DNA of 64,000 nucleotides from Polytrichum commune (lineage: Eukaryota; Streptophyta; Polytrichopsida; Polytrichales; Polytrichaceae): NCBI GenBank assembly GCA_950295325.1, contig OX485804.1, forward strand, positions 44,764,001 through 44,828,000, read 5' to 3'. This document shows positions 44,881 through 55,685 of the stretch, piece by piece (position 1 is the first letter of the stretch; the number at the start of each line of letters is the position of its first letter). Under the pieces are notes generated by a model. That model saw only the letters and a program-made list of their open reading frames with translations, had not been told where the DNA came from and did no database searches. The position numbers and the translations under genes were made by a program.

Positions 44881-46592
44881 CAGGCTGTACTGGTACCGAG
44901 TGGCAATTCTTCTATGAAGAAAGAAACCACGGAGTTTGACGATTGGCCAATTGAAGTGGGGCCAAAACTTACTGGTGCCGAAGCACGAAAGGTACGGGCA
45001 TTTATTCGCTCTTACCGTAATTGTTTTGCCTTTAGTCTTCATGATCTTGAAGGATATAAAGGTAAACCTGTTCGTATTCAACTCGAGGACGACCACCATA
45101 TTTTCAGACGGCCGTACAGACTTAGTAGCTCCGAAAGGTTGGGTGTTCAAACTCGATGTCGAAAATTATTAGCAGCGGAATTGATTGAACTCTCCAATGG
45201 AGAGTACGCTTGTGCCAAGGTTATGCTGTCAAAAAAAGATATCTTTGGAAACTGGACGGAAAAACGGATGTGTGGTAATTATCGCCCAGTCAACCGCAAA
45301 ACCAAGTCGGATCGATGTCCAATGCCGATGCCGGAGGAGTTGGATTTGAGGTCTGGTTATCACCAATTACCTTTGTTGTTGGGTGATCGGGTGAAGACCG
45401 CATTTTGGGAAATTGATAAAGATGGCAAGGATCAACTTTATCATTGGAAATTTCTGCCATTTGGTCTCAAGAATGTACCAGCTGAATTTCAGCGGGTGAT
45501 GGACCAATTATTGGCTGGTTTGCCGTTTGCTAGATGTTACATTGATGATGTTATCATCTTTAGTAATAGTTCACAGGATCATGTGAGACATTTGCAAGCG
45601 GTATTTGAACGACTTCAACGGTGGGGACTCCGTTTACATCTGGAAAATGTAAGTTTTTTCATGATCAATTGCCCTATTTAGGCCACATGATTGTTTATGG
45701 CGGTCTTGGTGTGCAACAGGCGAAGGTGGATGCTTTGCATAAAATTCCCGCACCTAGTGATGTACCACGGCTTCGTGCATTTCTAGGATTGGCAAATTAT
45801 TATAGGAGGTTTGTCAAAAACTTTAGTTTGATTGCCAAACCTCTTACCATTCTCACGGAGAAAGACCAACCATGGATTTGGAGTCGGGAACAACAACAGG
45901 CATTTGATACAGTAAAACAGAGGCTCGGTTCAGCGCCAGTGCTTCGACGCCCGGATGTGTCTAGAGCTTTTCAATTGTACACGGATTGGAGTGCAATGGG
46001 ATTGGGAGCGGTATTGACACAGAAAGATGAAGAGGGAAAGGAATATATGGTGGCTTATGCATCTAGAAGTAATAATAGTGCTGAATCTAATTATTCTTCT
46101 TATGAAGGCGAGGCCTTGGCGGCCGTTTGGGCCATTGCACATTTTCGACCTTATTTGTATGGGCAAAAGTTTACTTTGGTGACTGATCATCAGCCTTTAA
46201 AATGGCTTATGGAATCAGATAAGCTTACCGGGAAACTTGTTAGGTGGGCATTGTTACTTCAGGAATATGATTTTGAAGTTGTTCACCGAGCAAGAATTGC
46301 CTATTTGGATGCAGACGGATTGTCTCGCAATCCAGGTCCTTCAGATGAGGATTTAACTGGAGCCAGGTGGCATGGAGATTGTGATCGTGAGGCAGTGCCG
46401 GGTTGGCATGCTGCCACATATCTCACAATGATGTCGGGATTGGCTGCTGAGATTCTTGTAGAAGAACAAGATGAGGAGGTTGATAAATCTCTCGTTGTTA
46501 GTGACGTGTGGGAAGACCAGGTGGTCTTGCACAAACTTCAACAAGGGATATTTCCTCTTGGAGCGAGATATTTCTGCTATGGAGCGAGATAG
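44875..46592 (+). pseudogene. Reverse transcriptase and RNase H of the Ty3/gypsy element, frameshifted
   Basis: From the Met at 44914: RT fingers (KLLAAELIELSNGEYACAKV), motif A LDLRSGYHQLPL (Asp144), LPFGLKNVPAEFQRVM, and the catalytic YIDD (209-212). A one-base frameshift near 45640 moves the frame. The next segment has GKCKFFHDQLPYLGHMI, the tether FLGLANYYRRFV and RNase H residues YTDWSAMGLG, YEGEALAAVWA and LVTDHQPLKW. Between MPMPEE and LDLRSG roughly 15 residues normally present in Ty3/gypsy RTs are missing without a frame change, so this enzyme is doubly defective. A second frameshift near 46550-46565 leads into integrase. Confidence 0.9.
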
Positions 46593-47985
46593 AGTTAGTC
46601 ACCGGATAACAAGGTTTCGTTGGGCAAACAGCTTGTTATTTCGTGTGTGGCCGAACGGAACGAGGCGCATCGTTCCAAGGCCAGAGCAAAGAGTTTCTTT
46701 GGTGCGGCAAGTGCACAAGGAACTTGGACATTTTGGAGTGCGAAGGACGCACTCTATGTTGCGCAACCAATATTGGTGGACTGGTATGTATCAACAGGTT
46801 GCCACTTATGTTTCTCGGTGTGAAGTATGTGACCGGGTCAAGTCAAGTTTTAATACTTTGTCACCTCAACTTCAACCTTTACCTATTATGGGCTTGGGAT
46901 ATCGTTGGTCTTTGGATTTTGCCGGACCGCTTACTATCACTCCACGTGGTTCCAAGTATATGCTTGTGATGGTGGAGCATTTTAGTAAGTGGATTGAACT
47001 CGTGGCTCTTCCCCAAAATTCCTCAGAATTGGCGGCTATGGCATTTTTTGATCGAGTTTTGGCACGGTTTGGAGCACCTGCAGAGGTGTTGACGGATCAA
47101 GGGAGAGAATTCCTTGGATCTTTCGAGGCTTTGTGTACCAAGGCTTTGATTGATCATCGGACAACTTCCAGAGATCACCCTGAGGCAGATGGCTTAGCTG
47201 AACGAGTTGTTCAAACGGTTAAGCGCGGTTTGCGGAAGTATGGATTGCTTCATGGCAACCATCGCGATTGGGACTTGATGTTACCATGGATAGCAATGGG
47301 TTATCGTTTCAGCATGCAAGCATCTTTGGCATCCTATAGTCCTTACCAACTCTTGTATGGACGGAAACCAATTTTACCTAGCTCGGTGCGAGAGAAATTG
47401 GCTCCCGTGGTAAACTTGGATGATCCAGATATTTGGGCTCAATGTCTTCATGACCGAGCAATGTTCTTCCAAAAGGCCATGCCTATGGCTATGGAGAACT
47501 TAAATATTGCTCAACATCGTGATACATTACGGTATGCCCGGATCCGCAGTGGAGCTTATCGACCTCGGGTTCGTAGATTTTCCAAGGGGGATTATGTTTA
47601 CTTGCAACGGGAGGCGCCTACGACATTGGATGTCAAGGCTGGGCGCACGATTTTGCGAGTAAAATATATCTTGCCAAGTGGTATATTATTGCTTGAAGGC
47701 AAGGATGGACGGGAATGTCGTGAGCATTCAAAGAATTGTGCTCCATGTCACCTTCCCATCGACGGCTCTGTGCATCCCGAGTTGGCGGTTGTACCACAGG
47801 GTCTGCCTTGTTATGTTTGTGGAGAGAAGAAAGAAGCTGCAACAATGTTATTGTACGACCAATGTCAACGTGGATGGCACATGGCATGTTTGACACCTCC
47901 CATTTTTATTCTTCCTTCTGGCAATTGAGTTTGTCCTCGTTGTCGGAAAGCCTCTCATTCCGTGGCCGTTAATGGTCATGATTGA
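46471..47985 (+). pseudogene. Integrase with C-terminal PHD finger, premature stop
   Basis: Numbering from 46471: the zinc-binding HHCC domain has His82-x4-His87 and Cys117-x2-Cys120. The catalytic triad is Asp149 (LDFAGP), Asp209 (LTDQGREF) and Glu244 (DGLAER). The GPY/F-like C-domain includes RRFSKGDYVYL. After about 440 a PHD finger follows: Cys447-x2-Cys450, GWHMACLTPP, then TGA at 47926, then VCPRC in the same frame up to a stop at 47985. The TGA stands where PHD fingers usually have Trp before the last Cys pair. One expected Cys (LLYDQC) is Tyr. Many plant Ty3/gypsy integrases end in a chromodomain, so a PHD reader is notable. Confidence 0.88.
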
Positions 47986-48309
47986 GAATTTTGTAGATGT
48001 TTACCACATGTTTTAGTGGTGAAGTTGTTATTTAGTTGGTTGGAAATTTTATGGAATTAAGACCACATTGAAAGAGTTATCCAAGAATTCAACATTAATT
48101 GTTGAAGGCGATTAAGGATGGGGCTCACATTGCACCCAGCCTACAGTTCTTGGATTACTTTGTCAATCACGAGTTTAATTCCTTCGATTACTACTATCCA
48201 ATTAAATATGTATAGATGTAGCAACAACTTCATCATGTTCAACAACTCTACCGATGAGTGTGTTTGTTCCTAGCCGATTGAAGGGGCTCCTTATCTGCTA
48301 GTGGGGGCA

Positions 48310-48417
48310 CTTGAAGAGGTGGTTGTTTAGCATTTTATTTTGCTATTTTATTTTGCTAATTGATGTTGACAACGACACTCGATCTGTTGTGTTTAACGAT
48401 CTTAGTTTACACGACAG
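48310..48417 (+). repeat. Terminal segment X, first copy (upstream of the 3' LTR)
   Basis: CTTGAAGAGGTGGTTG...CACGACAG, followed by C and then the LTR start TGTCACG. It is repeated at 48853-48947, after the 3' LTR. It is preceded by GTGGGGGCA, which could be the polypurine-like plus-strand primer. It differs from the second copy mainly by a 13-bp internal duplication (TTTTGCTATTTTA). Confidence 0.8.
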
Positions 48418-48418
48418 C

Positions 48419-48852
48419 TGTCACGTGAGGTGACATCGGGGGCTAAGTTACGTCAATTTAGAAGTAAATGGACTCCATTAGGAGTCCATGTGTGTTGGGA
48501 TGAGTAACGGACTCCATTGGGAGTCCTAGTTAGTTGTTCATCCACTCCATGGATGAACTCCACATAGGATTGGAGTTGTATGGAGAGGAAGGCCTCTTGA
48601 CTTGCCATTGTTGTCAAGTCAAGTCTTGTGAGTGTGTTTTGAGAGAGAAAGAGAGCTTGTTGTTGCTTTCTCATGGCTATGGTGTAGTAGATTATGAGTA
48701 AAGCCTTTGCATTCTTTCTCCACCACTTGCACTCTTGGATTTTCCCTTCGTGGAGTGAGAGATAGCTTAACTCTTGTGTGTGAATTTTAGAGTTTGTTAA
48801 GCTTTGTAAGAAGACATTTTAGTTTCTTAAGCTTGGAGAGAAAAACCCTCAT
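48419..48852 (+). repeat. 3' LTR of the Ty3/gypsy element (aligned part)
   Basis: Aligns with 38252-38681 from TGTCACGTGAGG to CCCTCAT with about 9 substitutions and 2 small indels. It is followed by the second copy of segment X instead of the sequence that follows the 5' LTR. The junction falls on a shared CTTGA. Confidence 0.88.
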
Positions 48853-48947
48853 CTTGAAGAGGTGGTTGTTTAGCATTTTATTTTGCTAATTGATGTTGAC
48901 AACGACACTCGATCTGTTGTGTTTAACGATCTTAGTTTACACGACAG
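48853..48947 (+). repeat. Terminal segment X, second copy (right end of the element)
   Basis: A 95-bp copy of 48310-48417 placed between the 3' LTR match and the AGGTA target copy. The terminal bases ACGACA give the canonical CA end if the target duplication is counted as 4 bp (GGTA). Confidence 0.75.
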
Positions 48948-49770
48948 GTAGTTCATTATGCGTTCCTGCATTCATGAGTATATAGTGTCTTGATATTTTA
49001 TTTGATAGAATGAGTTTCCGTAATTCCCATGTAGCTTTGTTGTGTTTTTTTGTTATTTGTGCATGGATGTGTTGTTGTTTGCATTTGAGTAGTACATGTA
49101 ACCATGTATCTGCCTCTGATGAGTTGCAAATAGGGCATGTTTTTGATGGGTAGGTTTCCCTACCAAAGAAGAGTTGCTTGCAGGCATGACCCATATATTG
49201 TCCAGTTCGGAATTTTATGAGGCACGTTTTTTGTTTATCTGTGATGGCGGGGTTTGTCCAGAAGTCATTTGATAATGTTTTATCAATGTCCTTGTTCTCA
49301 AGCCATTTGTGTAGTTGGTGTGTTTGTCTTGCTATAATTGTTAAGTTGAGTCTTTTGTCGTGTTTGAGGATATGTTTTCCGAGGTGCCTAATCGGTCCTT
49401 TGTCTGGTGTTTCTTGCATGGAATGCCACCAATCTTTTTGGAAGTAATATGGTGTAGGGTGCGCGTGTTCATGTGGTGTTACGGCGTTTCGATGATCTAG
49501 TTCACGTCCTTGTTTGGCTAGTGCGTTTGCATGTTCATTGCCGCTGATGTTTGTGTGGGCTTTTATTTTGTGAAATGTAATGATTTGTGTGCGGGATATT
49601 AACATTTTGATCATAGCTTCTAGGATGTTTTTATCGGGGTGGCTATTATGCAGGGTGGGGAGTTTAAGTTGTGTGTTTAGAAGGTATAGTACATTGAGGC
49701 AATTTGTGAATACATGTTATGGACATTATTTGCTAAGGCCTTAAACTGGATCCATAGAGGTTGCAAAGTG
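48946..49770 (-). pseudogene. LINE (non-LTR retrotransposon) RNase H and zinc-finger region, 5'-truncated
   Basis: The minus strand encodes an RNase H domain C-terminal part (FHKIKAHTNISGNEHANALAKQG, preceded by VFTNCLNVLYLLNTQ). A zinc-finger-like CPICNSSEADTWLHVLLKC (C-x2-C-x9-H-x4-C) follows. This order is typical of LINE ORF2 proteins with an RNase H after the RT. The expected acidic residue in the TDS-like motif is Asn. A one-base shift near 49715 and loss of sequence beyond about 49770 show 5' truncation. Its C-terminal continuation is at 37824-38251, across the LTR element. Confidence 0.82.
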
Positions 49771-49841
49771 TCATGCCCACTTATTTTCAATATGATACTA
49801 TTTGTCAACATAACCAATGTTTTAAAGCGAATTTTTATTTA

Positions 49842-50815
49842 GGGCCGGTTTACACTACGGTGGAGAAGGCCTCCGGTCGGTCAAGAATGCTTGGCACAAG
49901 ACATGGTTATATGAGGCAAATGGTGGATGTGCTGAAGAAGAATTAAAGGCAATAAAATATTTCTTGAGGAGTCTTGACTGGTTGAAGTCTAAACACCTAG
50001 AGGAGAAGTTTAGCGGAGAAGTCCACTGGAGAAGTCCACTGGAGAAGTCCACCGGTGAAGAGAAGTTCACCTAATGGTGAAGATTTTTTGTGATAAAAAA
50101 CCATAATTCTCTACGTTCACATTGTATCAAAAGATTTCAACAAGAATTGTGTTCATAAGAATTGTGTAATATAATGTTCAATTTTATTCAAAAGATAATG
50201 AAAATTGCCAAATTGCCGATTGTCAAGTTTGGCCCATGTAGGAAATAAATGTCTCCTTGGGTGTTTAAGAATGAAGAGGGGAAAACCCATACACATTGGA
50301 CAAAACACTACTCTTTAGTATTATTTAAGACATGCTCTCCTCTTAATCATCCTCATCAATTTCTCTCTTCTTATCTTTGATCTTCAATCATGGATAATCG
50401 AAGAAGAGAGATTTTGTGCTCTCTTATGATCTTTATGGTTTTGAAGTATTTTATCGTTTCAACTACAGCGATACAAAAAACCATCATGTATCACCATAAT
50501 GCTTCAATTATGATGATGGCATATTTTTTGTTTGGGAGCAAGGAGAGGGTGGTCTGGAAATTTGACCAGCCAAGTGGATATGTGTCACAATTTCTTCTTG
50601 GATCATATAATGCAAAAATGTTCAAAGATCGTGTACGGGTGAGTAAGCCTGCTTTTTATTTATTTATGTCATTTGCTTGGACCCATGTTGAGCAAGAAAG
50701 ATACAAAATTAAGACTTTGTATTCCAATAGAGTGTAGAATTTCAAACTGAAATTGTGAGTAACCAGCCATTGCGAAAAAAAATTGCACAAAAAAAATCGC
50801 CAAGGAGCTACTACA

Positions 50816-50864
<49 letters not shown>

Positions 50865-51195
50865 CTTGCCAACACCTTAGGTTTTGAAAAAAAACCAGAT
50901 TTGAAATCTACGGTCCAAATCTGTTTTTGAAAATTAAATTTTTATTGAGTTGGGCTTCTCCGGCCTCTTGAGGCCGGACAAGAAACTCTTCCTCCGGAGA
51001 AGCCGAACTCCAAAAAGTGCCGCCATGTAGGCGGCCATGTCATTTTATCATCCATGAGAAAAGTTCACCACCATTGTTTTCTTCACCTAGTGTAAACACC
51101 CACTGGTCAAGAGTTGCATTTTCGACCAATCACAATTGAGAAACGCCCTTTTTTTCATGACCGGTGGACTTCTCCACCGTAGTGTAAACCGGCCC
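49842..51195. mobile_element. PIF/Harbinger element, internally deleted
   Basis: Terminal inverted repeats of about 27 bp (GGGCCGGTTTACACTACGGT...) are flanked on both sides by TTA (49839-49841 and 51196-51198). Subterminal tandem GGAGAAGTCCAC units lie at 50017-50060. A (GA)n tract lies at about 50820-50861. A CCGGCCTC/GAGGCCGG palindrome lies near 50960. A transposase N-terminal remnant lies at 50390-50737. At 1354 bp it is too short for the usual two Harbinger genes. Confidence 0.9.
50390..50737 (+). pseudogene. N-terminal remnant of a Harbinger-type transposase
   Basis: 115 codons. The segment MFKDRVRVSKPAFYLFMSF resembles the conserved start of plant Harbinger-type DDE transposases (fk.r.RmsK.tF..l...). 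DDE residues are missing because the frame stops at 50737 before the catalytic core. It lies inside the TIR-bounded element, which supports the assignment. The homology is recognised by eye only. Confidence 0.55.
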
Positions 51196-51276
51196 TTATA
51201 TTATGACATTTACCATAGCAAGTTGGGATACTTGAGATGATATTTTTGCGTTTAAGTATGCAAAAGGGAGATATTA

Positions 51277-51695
51277 CTCTCTCTGTTTCAAAATAAAAGT
51301 TATGTTTTAGAAAATCCGTGGGCTTAAAGTCATTTTTCGCACTTTTAGCATGAAATTGCCCACGTTGCATAGCTCTATTCGCTAGAAATCACTAGGAATG
51401 CTCGTGAATTCTTTGAAGACAACACAGCCGTTCAGCGCCATTGACGATTGACACCAATTGATCTCACACATAAAACCACGTTGATGTGTGTCAACGCCGT
51501 CGAGTCCAAATATCAATTGTTAAACAAGTGTAAATTGTAATTTGACTTGGTAGTTCATCAGCAACAACATTTACATTGTTTATGGCAACATTCCATTTCA
51601 TTTGGCAAAGTTTGAGAGAAATTTCACCTAACATAACTTTTATTTCGTAACGCAACTTATGTCCAAACTCAACTTTTATTTTGAAACGGAGGGAG
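51277..51695. mobile_element. Stowaway MITE
   Basis: The left end CTCTCTCTGTTTCAAAATAA and the right end (complement CTCCCTCCGTTTCAAAATAA) match the Stowaway consensus CTCCCTCCG. TA is duplicated at both sides (51275-51276 and 51696-51697). Length is 419 bp, with no coding capacity. This family derives from Tc1/mariner elements. Confidence 0.92.
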
Positions 51696-51697
51696 TA

Positions 51698-54600
51698 TTA
51701 AGAATACTTTTGGCAAGTGTCATGTGTTTACATTTACATTTTAGATATTCTTGAGCATACTAATGTGAAGTGTTATTTGTGTACACTTTAGTCAACTTTT
51801 AAACCATTGTGTAATATAAGCATATACCTCATGACATTGTTGAAGATGCTCATGCCAAGATTTGAGTACACGCACTTGCACGGCAAGTGTGAGGAGGTGA
51901 CACTAATGGTGATGTTGTTGGTCATTAGAGTAACCTAGCATACACCTCAAAATGGGGAGTGCTAACATGTGAGTGGTGAGCAGTGAACGGTGAGGTTGGC
52001 AAAATATTTGGAGATACACCCACTGGTGTCTTATAGCCGTGGTTTTTTGGCATGAATAGTAATATCCTTTTTTTTTATAATAATACGAGTGTGAAATTCA
52101 CACAAAATGCAATCAACATAATGAATGGCCTACTTTACTTCTAAAATCAACTACCGCAAGCTTGACATGAGAGTTTGGAGATGTTTTTTTAACATTATCA
52201 TTAGATTAAACATTCATTTAAAAAATCAAAATGTAAGCACATTGCAAGTATCGAGCATAATGTATACTATATTCTTAGAATTCATGTAGGTTTGATAAAT
52301 GAATTGGTGGAGCCATTGTAGAAATTTTAAAAACTGAAGTTTTGGACATAGATGGAAGCACAATAGGAAATTACTCACCCATATCAATGTCCACAAAGTA
52401 ATGAGCACATTCAATGTAGTCAATGTGGAACCATGCATAAAAGTTTTATAATTACCCTTGTCGTCTTCCATTCCCCCTCCTCCTTTTTGTCACTAACATG
52501 TTCAATACCCTCCTTCACCTTGACATCTACGAATGGCAAGATGCAACAATCATGCTCTGATGACCTACTATAATGTGATGGTTGCATGTAATGGGATAAT
52601 ATGCAAGTGGGAGGGGACATCACATTTCTCATTTAAAAAAAACCAAGACTTGAGTGGTCATCATTCAATACTAGAGAATAACATGTTGAATGACTCCAAA
52701 ATTGGACAAGCATGGAACAAATGGTGAACTTACGTACTCTGTTGGAATTTAGTGAAAACATTCCGAATAGGTCCCTCATCATCATTGAGGGAGATCATCT
52801 TCGCCACTGAGCCACCACTATGAGGCACAAATAGAATATTGTATGACGGTGCCAAGATGACATCAAATATGGCGGAGCCTCTCTCAAATGTAATGAAGTA
52901 ACATCACTTCACCAACAAGCATGAATTAATGCATGAGCAAACCACATAGATATAGAGATTATATTTAGTGTTTGAATTCCACAATTACGTATGAAAAAAT
53001 TCACATGTAAATGCATAAACATCAATTAATGATCTTGATTTAGTCAACGCCTCTATTAAGAATTGTGAAGACTTTAATTTTTTTTTCTTGTTCACCTCTC
53101 CATGACACATTTACTTTCACAATTTGCGTGTACGTAATAGTGCGATTGAAAAAGGTCAATAGCTTTTTATTGGAGTTCTCTCTACTACCCATGTTAGCTA
53201 TCCCTTCTAGTCTACATTACTCTACTGCATAGACCTTATTACTACCATGATACCAATGATACTATTCTTGCAGATACTCAAACGATCATTTGTTGGTATG
53301 TCTAGATCCTATCATGTACCTAGCGTCAATGACACATGTTGCATGGTCAAATTCTCATGAGCTACGTCACATGGCTAAAAACATCTTTATAGCCTTTTTC
53401 AAATTTGAAAGTGAAAGTGTATTGGGGACGAGGTATTTTAATTTGTAAGCGAGCCTTGAGATACAATATTTGATCTAGAAGATGTTGGTTCCCAACTCCA
53501 AAAACGTGGCACAATCCAAATGCACATACTGCAAAGCATAATAACAAACCGGAGAGTAGAATAATTATAATGTATGTCACACCGGGGATATAATGTATGG
53601 GTTATACTATGAACATATGTGTATCATATATATATAAGGTTGACTGCATGATTGTGAACACCTTCATGTATGTAGTTGTAACTTTAAACTACAACAAGGT
53701 CATGGGCATTTTCCTTGAATGATATAGGGTTGTAACTATTGTCGAGCACTAATAGTCAATACTATATAAATTTTATGAACTTTCAATATATGTAGATATT
53801 TATGACTATTTTCATGTTCCATTTACTTACATTCATTCTACAATAATATATTAAGACTTATTTATAGATATACTAAAAGCAAGTTGATTACATGTTAATT
53901 CCACATCAATAGGGTTTATTTTTCAAATGTCAGATGTCACCTCACATTTCATTTATAGCCGAACTATTTGAATTCTTATTAAACATAACCATAAAATGGA
54001 AACTAATATCTTATGTTATTGTTCGTTGCTCACCGCTCATCACTCACATGCTAGCTTCCCTCACCTCAAAATGGGTCATTGACACTATTACACATGTGAC
54101 ACTGAATACCACAACCGATGTCATTTTTAATTTTGGAGTTTATGTGGCTATATTTTAAAGAAGTTTGACTCCATTGACTAGGTAGGTGGAAGGTCTCTCT
54201 CCCAAATGGAATGTAGGTGCCCAAACTACAAAACAATATCTTTTAAATTCTATAATGGGCCAACGATATTGAGCCAAAAATCTTGTCCCAACACTTAAAC
54301 CCTTTGGAGAACATATGAGTTATAAACTATTCTTCCAAATGTTGACTTCTCATCTACAAATATTGTTGCATGACCTCCACCTAACATGTGTTTTTAAAGC
54401 AAGAGCATTTGTGGTGAGTAGCTAGGCAATAGGATGCCATGATATGGAGAGGCCTTTATGATTTAGTATGTCGACAAGGGAATCCCCCGCCGTGCCCTCT
54501 TACACAAATGAAAAGAAAAGAAAAGAAATCTTCATGTTATTCAATGGTGGTCATGGAGATCATCGTGCTCTAGACACGTGTGACTATTGTGTTGTTTTAA

Positions 54601-55187
54601 TGGAAGATGTGATGGAGACCACCCTTATGATGCTATGAAGCATCTCTAGTAATACCTTGATGTGTAGTAAAACATGATCATAGTAAGGGAGGGAACCGTC
54701 TCCCATTCATGTTGGTGCTTTAATGCACCGATGTTAGTTTTGTTTGTTAACGAAACATGTGTCTCATACTTGTATTTTCCAAAGTTCAAAGTTTTTTTCC
54801 TTTAAAAATTTTTGGGTGAAACACTTGATTGTCCAAGATGAGAGGCATAATCTTGTCTAAATTCATATGTCCATGAATAGAATCCATTTGATGAAATGCA
54901 TGAAAGATAACAAGAAACATGGACGAAAGTTGTATTTGATCTTGTGATGTGGACAAAAATCACGTTTCATGATTTTGAGTTGAAAGTTTTAACAAATGAT
55001 TCACTCCTTGTTGGACGATTGCATAACTTTGCATATGCAAGACACTATATTGCAAAATTATCTTCTTTCCCTAACCCCCTACAATATCATCCAATCAACA
55101 AGCAATCAACTTTAATCTAATAACCTTGAACAATAGGTGCACATGAACACATGCTTCACCTTGTTGTGGTGTGATTGGTGTTTTCCC
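51698..55187. other. Intergenic, no gene seen
   Basis: A/T-rich, with no supportable coding, RNA or transposon-end signals apart from short A/T runs (for example T runs near 52070 and 53080). Confidence 0.45.
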
Positions 55188-55685
55188 TTTCTCTCCTTCA
55201 CTCACTTTTTCCTTTTTTATTCAATGAGATTTTGTTAGTTAATTTCCACATTTTGACAATATGGATACATATGTAGAAAGTTCTTTCATGATTTTGTAAT
55301 TTTGTTTTTTATGGTGTCAAACCAAACAACACTTTAAGGTATATGCTCAATGCTTAAAGTGACGGTTTCAACACCATCTAACTTGTATGGATTGAATCTA
55401 ACGTTTTTGTTGTCAACATGTAAGTTTGTTGTATACATGGATAGTTTCATTTATCATTGTATTATCTTTCTCTCCTTCACTCACATATTCCACTTCATTT
55501 AACAACATTTTGTCAGTTAATTTGCACATATTTACCAATATGGATACCATTTTTAGATTTGTCTCCCTGTGAAATGATTTCTTAATTTTCATCTTGTGTC
55601 AAACCAGACAACACCTTACGGGTTATGCTCAATGCTTAAAGTGACAGTTTTAGCACCATCAACCTTGTATGGAAAGAATCACATG
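55188..55685 (+). repeat. Diverged tandem duplication, period 279 bp
   Basis: The segment beginning TTTCTCTCCTTCACTCAC at 55188 recurs at 55467. The copies share TTAGTTAATTT/TCAGTTAATTT, TGTCAAACCA(A/G)ACAACA and TATGCTCAATGCTTAAAGTG. Identity is clearly below that of the young repeats. No function is apparent. Confidence 0.7.

Larger units (their letters stand above)
38252..48945 (+). mobile_element. Ty3/gypsy LTR retrotransposon carrying a cytosine DNA methyltransferase and PHD finger
   Basis: The element starts TGTCACGTGAGG at 38252. Its right end is at 48945 (or 48946, giving TG...CA). AGGTA flanks both sides (38247-38251 and 48946-48950), and the interrupted LINE frame confirms the boundary. 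Order: LTR, G/C-rich leader, Gag with two zinc knuckles, aspartic protease, C5 methyltransferase, UAG, reverse transcriptase, RNase H, integrase, PHD finger, LTR. RT-RH before integrase defines Ty3/gypsy. Chromodomain elements of plants lack the methyltransferase and PHD parts. The copy is dead: it has a CACTA insertion in the methyltransferase, two frameshifts and a deletion in pol, and an early stop in the PHD finger. LTRs differ at about 9 positions plus 2 indels, so insertion was recent. No primer-binding site matching initiator tRNA-Met was recognised. Confidence 0.93.
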
